Shown here: positions 24,401 through 35,316 of the stretch, one piece after another | Numbering within the stretch: position 1 is the stretch's first letter | How the letters are laid out: the number at the start of each line of letters is the position of its first letter | NCBI GenBank assembly: GCA_963780795.1 | Contig: CAWADH010000006.1 | Location: forward strand, 372,001-436,000 | DNA length: 64,000 nt | Origin: DATJGR01 sp963780795 | GTDB lineage: Bacteria > Pseudomonadota > Gammaproteobacteria > Pseudomonadales > Azotimanducaceae | Direction of reading: 5' to 3' | Notes under the pieces: model-generated | Databases searched by the model: none | The model's input: the letters and a program-made list of their open reading frames with translations, nothing else | What the model was told of the DNA's origin: nothing | Position numbers and translations under genes: made by a program

Positions 24401-24997
24401 ATGACCGAGCGCATCGGGTTGCATCCGAATATCGCTCCCGTCGAGCAACGGATCGACGCCATTCAAGCCGTGTTCGAAGAACGCGGCTTCAGGCCGGGCG
24501 AAGCCATCGAGCAGTTCGCACATCTCACCGAAGAGAGCTGGATACCCGACAACGGCGCGGGCGTGGTTGCGAAGGCATGGACGGATCCCGCGTTCAAGCA
24601 GCGCCTGCTCGCGAACGGCCGCGACGCGGTGGCGGAGCTGGGCCTTTCGATGCCGCCGCACCATCGTCATCTCGTTGTACTCGAGAACACGCCGACCGTT
24701 CAGAACGTCATCTGCTGCACGCTGTGCTCGTGCACCGCGTTCACGATCATCGGTTTACCGCCGGACTGGTACAAAGACCTCGAGTATCGTGCGCGCATCG
24801 TGCGACAGTCGCGCACCGTGCTGGCGGAGATGGGGCTCGAGCTCGCGCCGGAAATCGAAGTCCGGGTGTGGGACACCACCGCCGATACGCGCTACATGGT
24901 GCTGCCGGTGCGACCGCCGCACACTGCGGGCTGGTCGGAAGCGGAGCTCGCGGCGATCGTGACGAAAGATTCGATGATCGGCGTCGCGCGGCTGTAG
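24401..24997 (+). CDS. Nitrile hydratase alpha subunit (cobalt type)
   Basis: This 198-residue subunit converts nitriles to amides together with the beta subunit. The metal claw is C-T-L-C-S-C with ligands Cys106, Cys109, Ser110 and Cys111. Thr107 marks the cobalt type; the iron type has Ser there. Two of the cysteines are oxidised in active enzymes. Oddly, another cysteine (Cys105) directly precedes the claw. The segment GLPPDWYKDLEYRARIVR (118-135) is strongly conserved. The ATG at 24401 has an AAGGA upstream. The beta gene follows after 11 bases. Confidence 0.93.
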   Translation: MTERIGLHPNIAPVEQRIDAIQAVFEERGFRPGEAIEQFAHLTEESWIPDNGAGVVAKAWTDPAFKQRLLANGRDAVAELGLSMPPHHRHLVVLENTPTVQNVICCTLCSCTAFTIIGLPPDWYKDLEYRARIVRQSRTVLAEMGLELAPEIEVRVWDTTADTRYMVLPVRPPHTAGWSEAELAAIVTKDSMIGVARL

Positions 24998-25008
24998 GAG
25001 AGCGGAAC

Positions 25009-25623
25009 ATGGATGGCATGCACGACCTCGGCGGCAAACAGGGATTCGGCCGGGTGCGATACGCGCTGAATGCGCAGGTATTTCACGAACCGTGGGAGCG
25101 GCGCGTCAACGCGCTGTATTCGCTCGCGGTACGGCTCGGCATCTTCAACATGGACGAGTACCGGCACGCGATCGAACGCATGGAGCCGCGTCACTATCTG
25201 ACGGCGAGTTACTACGAACGGTCGCTGACCAGCCTCGCGACGCTGTGCGTCGAGAAAGGCATCGTGACGCAGGAAGAGCTGGAGCGCCGCGCGCAAGGCG
25301 CGTTTCCGGTCGCGTCGCCAAGCGCACCGGGGCGACCGAACACTCCATCGCGGCAGCGGTTCGCGCCCGGCGACCGCGTCAGGGTGCGCAACGACTTCGT
25401 GCCGGGACATATGCGTATGCCGGGCTACATCCGCGGCAAGACCGGCGTGGTGGTCAGCGAGTCGCCGGCGTATCCGTTTCCGGATGCGCACGCACACGGC
25501 GTGGAAGCCGCGGACGAACCGACCTACGACGTGCGCTTTCGCAGCGACGACCTCTGGCCGAACGCAGCCGACCCTGCGCTGGTACACGTGGCGGTGTTCC
25601 AGAGTTATCTCGAGCGCGCGTGA
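25009..25623 (+). CDS. Nitrile hydratase beta subunit
   Basis: This 204-residue subunit has the typical N-terminus MDGMHDLGGKQGFGRV, the helix ERRVNALYSLAVRLG, and a C-terminal SH3-like barrel from about residue 115 (FAPGDRVRVRNDFVPGHMRM, then YDVRFRSDDLWP). It pairs with the alpha subunit and contributes arginines that contact the oxidised cysteines. A GGAG site precedes the ATG. Its TGA overlaps the GTG of the following DUF456 gene. A separate activator/metallochaperone gene (P14K type) is not seen downstream. Confidence 0.93.
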   Translation: MDGMHDLGGKQGFGRVRYALNAQVFHEPWERRVNALYSLAVRLGIFNMDEYRHAIERMEPRHYLTASYYERSLTSLATLCVEKGIVTQEELERRAQGAFPVASPSAPGRPNTPSRQRFAPGDRVRVRNDFVPGHMRMPGYIRGKTGVVVSESPAYPFPDAHAHGVEAADEPTYDVRFRSDDLWPNAADPALVHVAVFQSYLERA

Positions 25624-26099
25624 CGATCGCGCTGTGGATCGCGGTAATCGCGTTGATGGCGGCCGGCGTCGTCGGCACGGTGTTGCCGATTCTTCCTGGC
25701 GCGGTGCTGATCTTCGGCGGCGCGGTGCTCGGCGCATGGATAGACGACTGGACCCGCGTGTCGGGATGGACGCTCGGCGTCCTCGGGGTGCTGGCCGCAT
25801 CGAGTATCGCCTGCGATTTCGTCGCGGCGAGCTTCGGTGCGAAGCGTGTCGGCGCAAGTCCGCTCGCAGTGAGCGGCGCCGCGATCGGCACGCTGGTCGG
25901 CGTGTTCACGGGCCTCTGGGGGTTGCTGTTCATGCCGCTGGCGGGTGCTGCGATCGGCGAATTCATGGCGATGCGAAATCTGCAGCGCGCGGGTCGCGTG
26001 GGACTCGCGACCGGTGTCGGGCTGTTGATTGGCGTGGTCGTCAAACTCGCGCTCGCGTTCTCGATGATCGGCGTCTTTATCGCCGCGTTGTTCGTCTGA
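25620..26099 (+). CDS. DUF456 integral membrane protein
   Basis: This 159-residue, very hydrophobic protein has about four transmembrane segments. The DUF456 pattern includes VGTVLPILPGAVLIFGGAVL near the N-terminus and a glycine-rich repeated helix pair (GTLVGVFTGLWGLLFMPLAGA). The start GTG at 25620 overlaps the nitrile hydratase beta stop (GTGA), so the two are coupled. DUF456 proteins have no known function. The position right after nitrile hydratase raises the possibility of a role in metal or substrate passage, or coincidental operon membership. Confidence 0.85.
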   Translation: MTIALWIAVIALMAAGVVGTVLPILPGAVLIFGGAVLGAWIDDWTRVSGWTLGVLGVLAASSIACDFVAASFGAKRVGASPLAVSGAAIGTLVGVFTGLWGLLFMPLAGAAIGEFMAMRNLQRAGRVGLATGVGLLIGVVVKLALAFSMIGVFIAALFV

Positions 26100-26202
26100 C
26101 GCACTGCGCAGGGCGGCGCATCGGACGGCGCGGCAATGGCATGCTTGCGGACGATCGTTCGAACCACAATCACTCGTCGAACAACCGCGGAGAAAACCCA
26201 TC

Positions 26203-26835
26203 GTGATCACCATTCACCATCTCGGCCTGTCGCAATCGGACCGCGTGGTCTGGCTGATGGAGGAACTGCAGCTGCCGTACAAACTGAAGTGGTACGACCG
26301 GGTGAATCAGCTCGCGCCGCCGGAGTATCTCGTGCTGCATCCTGCATGCACCGCGCCGGTGATCGAGGACGGCGATCGGGTGATCGCGGAGTCCGCCGTC
26401 ATCCTCGAGTACATCTGTCACACGTACGCGGGCGGCAAGCTGACGGTGAGCCCGAAGCAGCCGAACTACGTCGACTATCTGTACTGGATGCACTTCAACA
26501 ACAACGTGCAGGGATTGTTCTTCGCGAAGCTGGCGCTCGGCAGCGCGCCCGACGCACAGGCACAAGGCGCCGGCATCTTCATCAAGCGGCGCGAAGACAA
26601 ATACTTCGGCTATCTCGACCAGCGCCTGGCCGCGTCGCCTTATCTGGCGGGCAACGAGTTCACGTGTGCCGATATCATGGTGGCATTCAACCTGACCGAA
26701 CTGCCGCTGTTCGGCGGACGCACCATCGACGATCTGCCGAACGTGAAAGCGTACGTGAAGCGCATCGAGTCCCGGCCGGCATATCAGAAAGCGATGCAGA
26801 TCGCCGGACCCTCCGCAACGGCACCGTTCGCGTAG
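26203..26835 (+). CDS. Glutathione S-transferase
   Basis: This 210-residue GST starts at a GTG behind CGGAG. The thioredoxin-like N-terminal domain carries the Ser/Thr catalytic region (GLSQSDRVVWLMEEL), the cis-Pro segment (CTAPVIEDG) and the glutathione-binding ESAVILEYI. The C-terminal helical domain spans about 85-200 and includes YLAGNEFTCADIM. It conjugates glutathione to electrophiles or acts as a reductase/isomerase. The location next to catabolic genes suggests detoxification. Confidence 0.9.
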   Translation: MITIHHLGLSQSDRVVWLMEELQLPYKLKWYDRVNQLAPPEYLVLHPACTAPVIEDGDRVIAESAVILEYICHTYAGGKLTVSPKQPNYVDYLYWMHFNNNVQGLFFAKLALGSAPDAQAQGAGIFIKRREDKYFGYLDQRLAASPYLAGNEFTCADIMVAFNLTELPLFGGRTIDDLPNVKAYVKRIESRPAYQKAMQIAGPSATAPFA

Positions 26836-27240
26836 CTACGTTTCGGTGCGCAGCGGAACCAGCTTGCGAAGCCGCGCGTCGCGCAGATAGAGGCCGCCCC
26901 ACATCAGCGCGGCGAGATACACGCCGAACAGCACGTGCGAGAACAGCGGGCTGCCGACGCGCACGTGCGTTGCCACCGCGCCGCCGAGGTAACCCGTCAG
27001 CAGGATCGCGCCGAGCACCGCGGTGCGCGGCACTGCATACAGGATCGTGCAGGCGAGCAACAGGATGCCGAGGTTGCGCGCCATCTCGGGGCCGGCGAAG
27101 CCGAGCTGCGCGCCGGTCTCGACCACGATGGGCAGCACCAGCAGTTTCATCGTGGCGTCCATCAACATGAACGCGATCACGAGCGCGCTCATCGACCATC
27201 CGGCCCAGTACGCCGTGCCGCGCCGAATTCCGTTGCTCAT
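26836..27240 (-). CDS. DoxX-like membrane protein
   Basis: This 134-residue protein has four hydrophobic helices. It matches the DoxX/DoxX_2 pattern, with WSMSALVIAFMLMDATMKLL, then ETGAQLGF and ILYAVPRTAVLGAILLTGYL. The ATG at 27240, with CGGAG upstream, is preferred over an in-frame start at 27288. Such proteins are small quinone- or redox-linked membrane proteins of mostly unknown function. It is convergent with the GST gene and divergent from DUF2332. Confidence 0.82.
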   Translation of the reverse strand: MSNGIRRGTAYWAGWSMSALVIAFMLMDATMKLLVLPIVVETGAQLGFAGPEMARNLGILLLACTILYAVPRTAVLGAILLTGYLGGAVATHVRVGSPLFSHVLFGVYLAALMWGGLYLRDARLRKLVPLRTET

Positions 27241-27331
27241 CTGGTCTGCTCCGCTGAAAGGCACCGATCGTACGATCGATCGCTGCACCTGTGCCAGAAT
27301 TCCGACTTCGACGTTTGCATGGACGGAAGCA

Positions 27332-28411
27332 ATGCCGGCAACACCGCGTAAATGGGCCGAGCGTTTCCAGCGTTTCGCGGAAGCGGAATGCCGCGGCCTG
27401 TCGCCGCTCTACGAGACCGTCAGTCTCGCCATCGCGCGCGACGCGGAAATGCTGAACTGGATCGCGAGCACGATCGAGACGCGAGCGGATCCGACACTGC
27501 TGTTCGCATCGGTTCACTACCTGCTGTTGTCCGGTGTCGATGGCATGGGCCTCGTGGCGTTCTATCCCAATCTGACCAAAGCGGCGGCGTCGCCGGAACG
27601 GGCATATCCGGCGTTTCGTGCGCTCGTCGAGCGCGAGCGCGAGCGGCTGGCATCGCTGTTCACGACTCGCCGAACGCAGACCAACGAGGTGAACCGTTGC
27701 TGTTACTTGTTGCCGGCATTCGTGCTGGCCGCGAAGCAGGCGGCGAGGCCGCTGTGGATCGTCGACGTCGGCGCGTCGGCCGGTCTCAATCTGCTGTTCG
27801 ACCGCTACGCGTACGACTACGGGAACGGATTACGCGCCGGCGATGCCGCATCGACCGTGCAATTGCGAACGGACCTGCGCGGGAAGGCCGGGCTTACGCC
27901 GTGGCCCGCGATCGCCGGACGCGTCGGCCTCGATCTGCATCCGATCGACGTCGACGACGAAACGCGTACGCGCTGGCTCGAGGCGTGCACGTGGCCCGAA
28001 CACGTCGACCGCTTCCATAACCTGCGCGCCGCGCTCGCGATCGCGCGGCAGGCGAAACCGCGCGTGGTCGAGGGCGATGCGGTCGATGGATTGCGCGCGC
28101 TCGTCGACGAGGCCGATCGCGACGCGGTGGTCGTGATCGTCAACACCAACGTGCTGCAGTATTTCCCGGCGGAGGCGTGTGAACGTTACGGTCGCCGCCT
28201 GGTTGACCTTGCGTCGCGGCGCGAACTCATCTGGATCGCCAACGAGCATCCGTTCTTTCTTGCACACGCCGGTTTCACGGCGCCGATCGGGCAGACCAGC
28301 GAACGCTCTGCGTTGCCGCTCGCGATGACGCACTTCGTCGGCGGCGAACGCCGCGAACACGTGCTCGCGGATGTCGGGCCGCACGCACGCTGGGTCGACT
28401 GGTTCGTCTGA
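27332..28411 (+). CDS. DUF2332 family protein
   Basis: This 359-residue protein has the family's core statement IVDVGASAGLNLLFDRYAYDYG (in two parts around residue 150), which looks like the SAM-binding loop of a Rossmann methyltransferase. Later come VVEGDAVDGL and VVIVNTNVLQYF, matching motifs II-IV of class I methyltransferases. DUF2332 has no established reaction. The N-terminal 140 residues are helical. The ATG at 27332 follows GGACGGA. It stands alone, convergent with the DUF255 gene. Confidence 0.85.
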   Translation: MPATPRKWAERFQRFAEAECRGLSPLYETVSLAIARDAEMLNWIASTIETRADPTLLFASVHYLLLSGVDGMGLVAFYPNLTKAAASPERAYPAFRALVERERERLASLFTTRRTQTNEVNRCCYLLPAFVLAAKQAARPLWIVDVGASAGLNLLFDRYAYDYGNGLRAGDAASTVQLRTDLRGKAGLTPWPAIAGRVGLDLHPIDVDDETRTRWLEACTWPEHVDRFHNLRAALAIARQAKPRVVEGDAVDGLRALVDEADRDAVVVIVNTNVLQYFPAEACERYGRRLVDLASRRELIWIANEHPFFLAHAGFTAPIGQTSERSALPLAMTHFVGGERREHVLADVGPHARWVDWFV

Positions 28412-28433
28412 ACGAGCGCGCTGAGGCGCGCAC

Positions 28434-30524
<2,091 letters not shown>

Positions 30525-30582
30525 GGTGTGTCCGAGGGCCTGGGTTGTCCGCATAATAGCCGATTAACCGCGGCCCGATCTT

Positions 30583-31752
30583 ATGGACAGTCTGAAGCTG
30601 AAACCCGGACATGACCGGCGCGTGAAGCGCGGTCATCCATGGGTGTATTCGAACGAGATCGACGTTGCGGCGACGCCGTTGAAAGGTCTTACGCCCGGCG
30701 CGACGGTGCGCGTGGTAGACAGCGACGGCGGGCTGATCGGACACGGCCACGCCAGTCCGGCAAATCTGATCGCAGTGCGGCTGCTCAGCCGCGACGAGCC
30801 CGCCGGCGAAGCGATCGACGAAGCGCTCCTCACGCGACAGCTCGAACGCGCGCTGCGCTGGCGCGAACGGTTGTACCCACAACCGTACTATCGCTGGGTG
30901 TACGGCGAAGGCGACGAACTGCCCGGTCTCGTGGTCGACCGCTACGGCGACGCGTGCGTGGTGCAGACTTCGACCTGGGGCATGGAGGCGGCGCTCGATC
31001 GGATCATCTCGGCCATCGATGCGCTGGTCGCGCCGGCGACGCTCGTCGTGAAGAACACGAACAGCGCGCGCGTCGCCGAAGGACTGCCGGCGTACGTCGA
31101 CGTGAAGCGCGGCAATCCGCAGGCGCTGGTGGTGGAGGGTGAGGCCACGTTCGAGGTGAACCTGGCGGAAGGGCAGAAGACCGGCTGGTTCTTCGATCAG
31201 GCCGACAACCGCTCGCGCTTCCCGCAACTCTATCGCGGCGCCCGCGTGCTCGACCTGTATGGCTATGTAGGCGGCTGGGGCGTGCGCGCGGCAATGCGCG
31301 GCGCGAATCGGGTGGTGTGCGTCGATTCGTCGGAGACCGCAGCGGTGGCAACGCGCGCGAACGCGCAACGCAACGCGGTGGGTGAAACGGTTACAGCGGT
31401 GCGCGCCGACGTCAGCGATTTCCTGAAGGACCACGCAGAGAAGTACGACATCGTGGTGCTCGATCCGCCGGCGCTGGTGCGGCGGCGGAAGGATCTGAAG
31501 AGCGCGACGGCGCTGTACCGACATCTGAACAGGGCCGCGATCGGCTGCCTGGCGCCGGGAGGATTGCTCGTCACCTGTTCGTGTTCCTCGCAACTCGACG
31601 CCGAGACACACCTCGGCATCGTGCGCGCAGGCGCGCGTCAGGCGCGTCGCGATCTGGTCGTCGTCGGCCGCGGCAGCATGCCGCCCGACCATCCGATCCA
31701 CCCGCTGATCACCGAGAGCGAATACCTCAAGTGCGTGTTCTTGCGCGGCTGA
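30583..31752 (+). CDS. rlmI: 23S rRNA m5C methyltransferase RlmI-like
   Basis: This 389-residue protein has an N-terminal PUA domain (about 1-75, beginning LKLKPGHDRRVKRGHPWVYS) and a C-terminal SAM-dependent methyltransferase domain. The latter has GQKTGWFFDQADNR, the SAM loop VLDLYGYVGGWGVRA, the catalytic-region DPPALVRRRKD and LLVTCSCSSQ. E. coli RlmI methylates C1962 of 23S rRNA. Length and motif order agree. It is divergent from the DUF255 gene. Other members of the COG1092 family have unclear targets, so the exact base is inferred. Confidence 0.87.
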   Translation: MDSLKLKPGHDRRVKRGHPWVYSNEIDVAATPLKGLTPGATVRVVDSDGGLIGHGHASPANLIAVRLLSRDEPAGEAIDEALLTRQLERALRWRERLYPQPYYRWVYGEGDELPGLVVDRYGDACVVQTSTWGMEAALDRIISAIDALVAPATLVVKNTNSARVAEGLPAYVDVKRGNPQALVVEGEATFEVNLAEGQKTGWFFDQADNRSRFPQLYRGARVLDLYGYVGGWGVRAAMRGANRVVCVDSSETAAVATRANAQRNAVGETVTAVRADVSDFLKDHAEKYDIVVLDPPALVRRRKDLKSATALYRHLNRAAIGCLAPGGLLVTCSCSSQLDAETHLGIVRAGARQARRDLVVVGRGSMPPDHPIHPLITESEYLKCVFLRG

Positions 31753-31873
31753 TCGACCGCTCAATCGAAGACGCCTAGTCATTTGACGCGTAAATCGAAA
31801 CGCTCGACCGCCGCGTTTGCTGGTGAGAGAAGCTATGTGGAACAATCCCTCGCACGTGCAATGAGAGGTCGAC

Positions 31874-32362
31874 GTGGTCGACGCCGATGGATTCAGGCCC
31901 AATGTCGGAATCGTGGTCGCCAACGACCGCGGTCAGGTGCTATGGGCGCGCCGCATCGGCGGACACGACGCGTGGCAGTTTCCGCAGGGGGGCATTCAGG
32001 AAGACGAAACGCCTGAAGATGCGCTGTTTCGTGAACTCCACGAGGAAGTCGGGCTCGAAGAGCATTGCGTGAAGATCCTCGCGTGCACCACCGGCTGGCT
32101 GCGCTACCGGCTGCCGAAGCGGCTGCGCCGCTACAACTCGGCGCCGGACTTCAAAGGCCAGAAGCAGAAGTGGTTTCTGCTGAAGATGATCGCCAGCGAC
32201 GACTGCGTTTGTGTGACGCGGTCGGGAAAGCCGGAGTTCGATGATTGGCGTTGGGTGAGCTACTGGTACCCTGTCAGTCAGGTGGTCGAATTCAAGCGTG
32301 ACGTGTATAGACAGGCACTCAAGGAACTCGCGCCAAGACTGGTCGTAGCCGCTCGCCGCTGA
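31874..32362 (+). CDS. rppH: RNA pyrophosphohydrolase RppH
   Basis: This 162-residue Nudix enzyme removes pyrophosphate from 5' ends of mRNA and so triggers decay. The N-terminus VDADGFRPNVGIV and the intact Nudix box (Gly40 to Gly60, with RELHEEVG) match RppH, as do YRLPKRLRRYN and GQKQKWFLL. The GTG at 31874 gives the family N-terminus and has GAGAGG upstream. A 121-base gap before it, without a clear consensus promoter, separates it from rlmI. ptsP follows after 15 bases, as in many gammaproteobacteria. Confidence 0.93.
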   Translation: MVDADGFRPNVGIVVANDRGQVLWARRIGGHDAWQFPQGGIQEDETPEDALFRELHEEVGLEEHCVKILACTTGWLRYRLPKRLRRYNSAPDFKGQKQKWFLLKMIASDDCVCVTRSGKPEFDDWRWVSYWYPVSQVVEFKRDVYRQALKELAPRLVVAARR

Positions 32363-32377
32363 AGGACAAGCGACTCC

Positions 32378-34663
32378 ATGCTCGATACGCTGCGCAGCAT
32401 CGTTCAGGACGTCAATTCGGCGCCGACGTTCCGTCACGCGCTGGACGTCATCGTCGCGCGCGTGCGCGAAGCGATGGGCACGGAAGTGTGCTCCATTTAC
32501 CTCGTGGATCCGGCGCGCGACCGTTTCCTGTTCGTCGCCACCGAAGGGTTGAACAAGGACGCAGTCGGACATCTGTATCTGGAGCGCGGTCAGGGTCTGG
32601 TCGCGCTGGTCGGCACCCGGGCCGAACCGCTCAACCTGGAAGACGCGACGCGTCATCCGAACTTCCACTACTTGCCCGAGATCGGCGAAGAGCCGTTCCA
32701 CTCGTTCCTCGGCGTGCCGATCATCCAGCAGCGGCGCGTGCTCGGCGTGCTGGTGGTGCAGCAGCGCGACCGGCGCCGTTTCGACGAAAGCGAAGAAGCG
32801 TTTCTCGTCACGCTGTCGGCGCAACTCGCCGGTGTGGTGGCGCATGCGGAGGCGACCGGTGACTTCGCGCACCTCGGCGAAGGTCCGTCCGAGTTGCAGG
32901 ACTCCCGTTTTGTCGGCGTACCCGGTGCGCCCGGCATCTGTCTCGGCACGGCGGTCGTCATACATCGGACCGCGATCCTCGAAAGCGTGCCCGATCGGGA
33001 AGCCGACGACGTCACCGTCGAGTTGATGGTGTTCGACCGCGCGATCACGACGGTGCGCGAAGACATCCTCGACATCCGCAAGCAGCTGGCGCAGTCGCTT
33101 CCGCCGGAAGAACTCGCGCTGTTCGACGCCTACCTGCACATGCTCGACGACGCTGCCATCGCCGGTGAAGTGCGCGAAGTGATCCGTAATGGCCAGTGGG
33201 CACAGGGCGCGTTGCGCCAGGTGATCATGGAGCACGTGCGCAGTTTCGAGCGCATGGAAGACTCGTATCTGTCCGAGCGCGGCGCCGACGTGAAAGAGCT
33301 CGGCCAGCGCGTGCTCGCCTACATGCAGGACCTGCGGCAGAAGAAGGTGCACTTCCCCGATCACACGATTCTGATCGGCGAAGAAGTGACGCCGGCGATG
33401 ATCGCGGAGATTCCGGCGGAGAAACTGAAAGGCGTCGTCTCGCAGCGGGGTTCCGGCAACTCTCACGTGGCGATTCTCGCGCGCGCACTCGACATTCCCA
33501 CCGTGATGGGCGCGCTCGATCTGCCGCTGTTCGGCGTCGACGGTCTGCCGCTGATTCTCGACGGCTTCCTCGGCCAGGTGTTCGTCAATCCGTCCACGCA
33601 CCTCGTCAACCACTATCAGGATCTGATGGAGGAGGAGCGGGAGTTCGCCGAGGAACTGAAGGAACTCAAAGACGCGCCGTGCGTGACGCGCGACGGTCGG
33701 CGCATTCAGCTGTGGGTGAACATCGGCCTCATCGGCGACATCTCGCGTTCGCTCGATCGCGGTGCCGAGGGCATCGGCCTGTTCCGCACCGAAGTGCCGT
33801 TCATGACGCTCGACCGGTTCCCCACCGAAGAGGAACAGCGCGTCATCTATAGAGAGCACATGGAAGCGTTCTCGCCGCACCCCGTGACGATGCGCACGCT
33901 CGACATCGGCGGCGACAAGGCGCTGTCGTATTTCCCGATCAAGGAAGACAACCCGTTCCTCGGCTGGCGCGGCATCCGCGTCACGCTCGATCACCCGGAG
34001 ATCTTCCTCGCGCAGGTGCGCGCGATGATCAAATCGAGCGCGGGCCTGAGCAACCGGCTGCGCATCATGCTGCCGATGATCTCGAGCGCGAAGGAAGTGA
34101 CCGACGCGCGCTCGCTGATCCGCCGCGCGTATGCGGAAGTGGTCGAAGAGGGCATCGGCGTGCGGATGCCGGAGATCGGCGTGATGATCGAGGTGCCGGC
34201 CGCGGTGTATCAGGCGCGCCTGCTCGCGAGGCACGTCGACTTCCTCGCGGTCGGTTCGAACGACCTCACGCAATACATGCTGGCGGTGGACCGCAACAAC
34301 CCGCGCGTCGCATCGCTGTATCGCGATCTGCATCCGGCGGTGCTGATGGCGCTGCGCGAAGTCGCCACGGCGGGCCATGCCGAGGGTAAGGGCGTCGGCA
34401 TCTGCGGCGAGCTCGCCGGCACGCCGTTCGGTGCGGTGTTGTGTCTCGCGATGGGCTACGACGTGCTGTCGATGAACTCGACCAACCTGCCGCGCGTGAA
34501 GTGGGTGATCCGCAACATCTCGATGACGCAGGCGCGGCGCTGGCTGGTCAGCGTGCTGCGGATGAGCCAGGCAGAAGAGATCGAAGAGTTCATGCGCGAA
34601 GCGTTGATCGAAGCGGGGCTCGGCCGCGTGGTGCCGAGCTACGAAGGCACGCCAGCGGCCTGA
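32378..34663 (+). CDS. ptsP: Phosphoenolpyruvate-protein phosphotransferase PtsP (enzyme I-Ntr)
   Basis: This 761-residue protein has an N-terminal GAF domain (about 1-160) followed by the enzyme I modules. The phosphorylated residue is His363 in GSGNSHVAILAR. The C-terminal PEP-binding TIM barrel contains GIGLFRTEVPFM, TMRTLDIGGDK and AVGSNDLTQYML. It starts the nitrogen phosphotransferase relay (EI-Ntr, NPr, EIIA-Ntr), which regulates metabolism and potassium uptake, and the GAF domain senses nitrogen state. It lies directly downstream of rppH, the conserved arrangement. Confidence 0.95.
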   Translation: MLDTLRSIVQDVNSAPTFRHALDVIVARVREAMGTEVCSIYLVDPARDRFLFVATEGLNKDAVGHLYLERGQGLVALVGTRAEPLNLEDATRHPNFHYLPEIGEEPFHSFLGVPIIQQRRVLGVLVVQQRDRRRFDESEEAFLVTLSAQLAGVVAHAEATGDFAHLGEGPSELQDSRFVGVPGAPGICLGTAVVIHRTAILESVPDREADDVTVELMVFDRAITTVREDILDIRKQLAQSLPPEELALFDAYLHMLDDAAIAGEVREVIRNGQWAQGALRQVIMEHVRSFERMEDSYLSERGADVKELGQRVLAYMQDLRQKKVHFPDHTILIGEEVTPAMIAEIPAEKLKGVVSQRGSGNSHVAILARALDIPTVMGALDLPLFGVDGLPLILDGFLGQVFVNPSTHLVNHYQDLMEEEREFAEELKELKDAPCVTRDGRRIQLWVNIGLIGDISRSLDRGAEGIGLFRTEVPFMTLDRFPTEEEQRVIYREHMEAFSPHPVTMRTLDIGGDKALSYFPIKEDNPFLGWRGIRVTLDHPEIFLAQVRAMIKSSAGLSNRLRIMLPMISSAKEVTDARSLIRRAYAEVVEEGIGVRMPEIGVMIEVPAAVYQARLLARHVDFLAVGSNDLTQYMLAVDRNNPRVASLYRDLHPAVLMALREVATAGHAEGKGVGICGELAGTPFGAVLCLAMGYDVLSMNSTNLPRVKWVIRNISMTQARRWLVSVLRMSQAEEIEEFMREALIEAGLGRVVPSYEGTPAA

Positions 34664-34677
34664 CTGAGGGGCGAGAC

Positions 34678-35304
34678 GTGCTGAGTCTCAGTCAGATCAT
34701 CTTCGGCGTGAACGATCTCGAAGCGGCGAGCGCGCGCTTCCGCGCATTGGGTTTCGACGTGCTCGACGGCGGCGTGCATCCCGGCGTCGGCACCGCCAAT
34801 CGCGTCATTCCGCTCGGTGCGCAATATCTCGAGTTGCTGGGTGTGGTAGCGCCGGAACTCGCGCGCGAGAGCGAGTACGGCCGCTCGTTGTTGCGTGCCA
34901 TTGCAGACGGCGACCGGCTGGTGCGCTGGTCGTTGCGTACCGATGCGATCGACGATGTGGGGGCTCGGCTCGGGCTCGTCGTGGAGCAGCGCAAACGCGT
35001 GCGGCCCGATGGCATGTTGCTGACGTGGCGCGCCGCAGGGTTATCGTTGGCGCTCGCCGACTCGACGACGCCGTTCTTCATGCAATGGGATCGTGCCGAA
35101 CAGTATCCCGGTCTGATGGCGGCGAACCATCCGAACGGCGCACGCAAAGTAACGGCGCTCGCGATTGCGCCGCGCGACCCGAACGCATTCAGACGATGGA
35201 CCGAAGGAGCGGATGCGCCGGTGCAGTGGGTGGTGGATCGCGCACCGGGGCTTTGCAGCGTCAGCGTGCAAACCGATCGCGGCGAGCTGATCATTCCCGG
35301 TTGA
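34678..35304 (+). CDS. Glyoxalase-like protein (Glyoxalase_3 type)
   Basis: This 208-residue protein starts at a GTG behind GAGGGGCGAG. It has one VOC-like half at the N-terminus (SQIIFGVNDLEAASARFRAL) and the pattern TTPFFMQWD followed by HPNGARKVTALAI, typical of Glyoxalase_3 domain proteins. The first metal His of the classical VOC proteins is not obvious, so metal binding is uncertain. It follows ptsP by 14 bases and may be co-transcribed. The function is unknown. Confidence 0.75.
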   Translation: MLSLSQIIFGVNDLEAASARFRALGFDVLDGGVHPGVGTANRVIPLGAQYLELLGVVAPELARESEYGRSLLRAIADGDRLVRWSLRTDAIDDVGARLGLVVEQRKRVRPDGMLLTWRAAGLSLALADSTTPFFMQWDRAEQYPGLMAANHPNGARKVTALAIAPRDPNAFRRWTEGADAPVQWVVDRAPGLCSVSVQTDRGELIIPG

Positions 35305-35316
35305 GCCTCACGAGGC

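Noticed and set aside
31753..31873. TTGACG near 31787 as a -35 box for rppH
   Set aside because: No -10-like sequence lies 16-18 bases downstream.
31940..34378. Long open frame of 812 codons on the minus strand opposite ptsP
   Set aside because: It is the mirror of a strongly conserved gene in GC-rich DNA, where antisense stops are rare. Its translation is rich in His, Arg and Val without domains.
35305..35316. GCCTC-AC-GAGGC as a terminator between the glyoxalase-like and transpeptidase genes
   Set aside because: The two-base loop is too small and no T-run follows.
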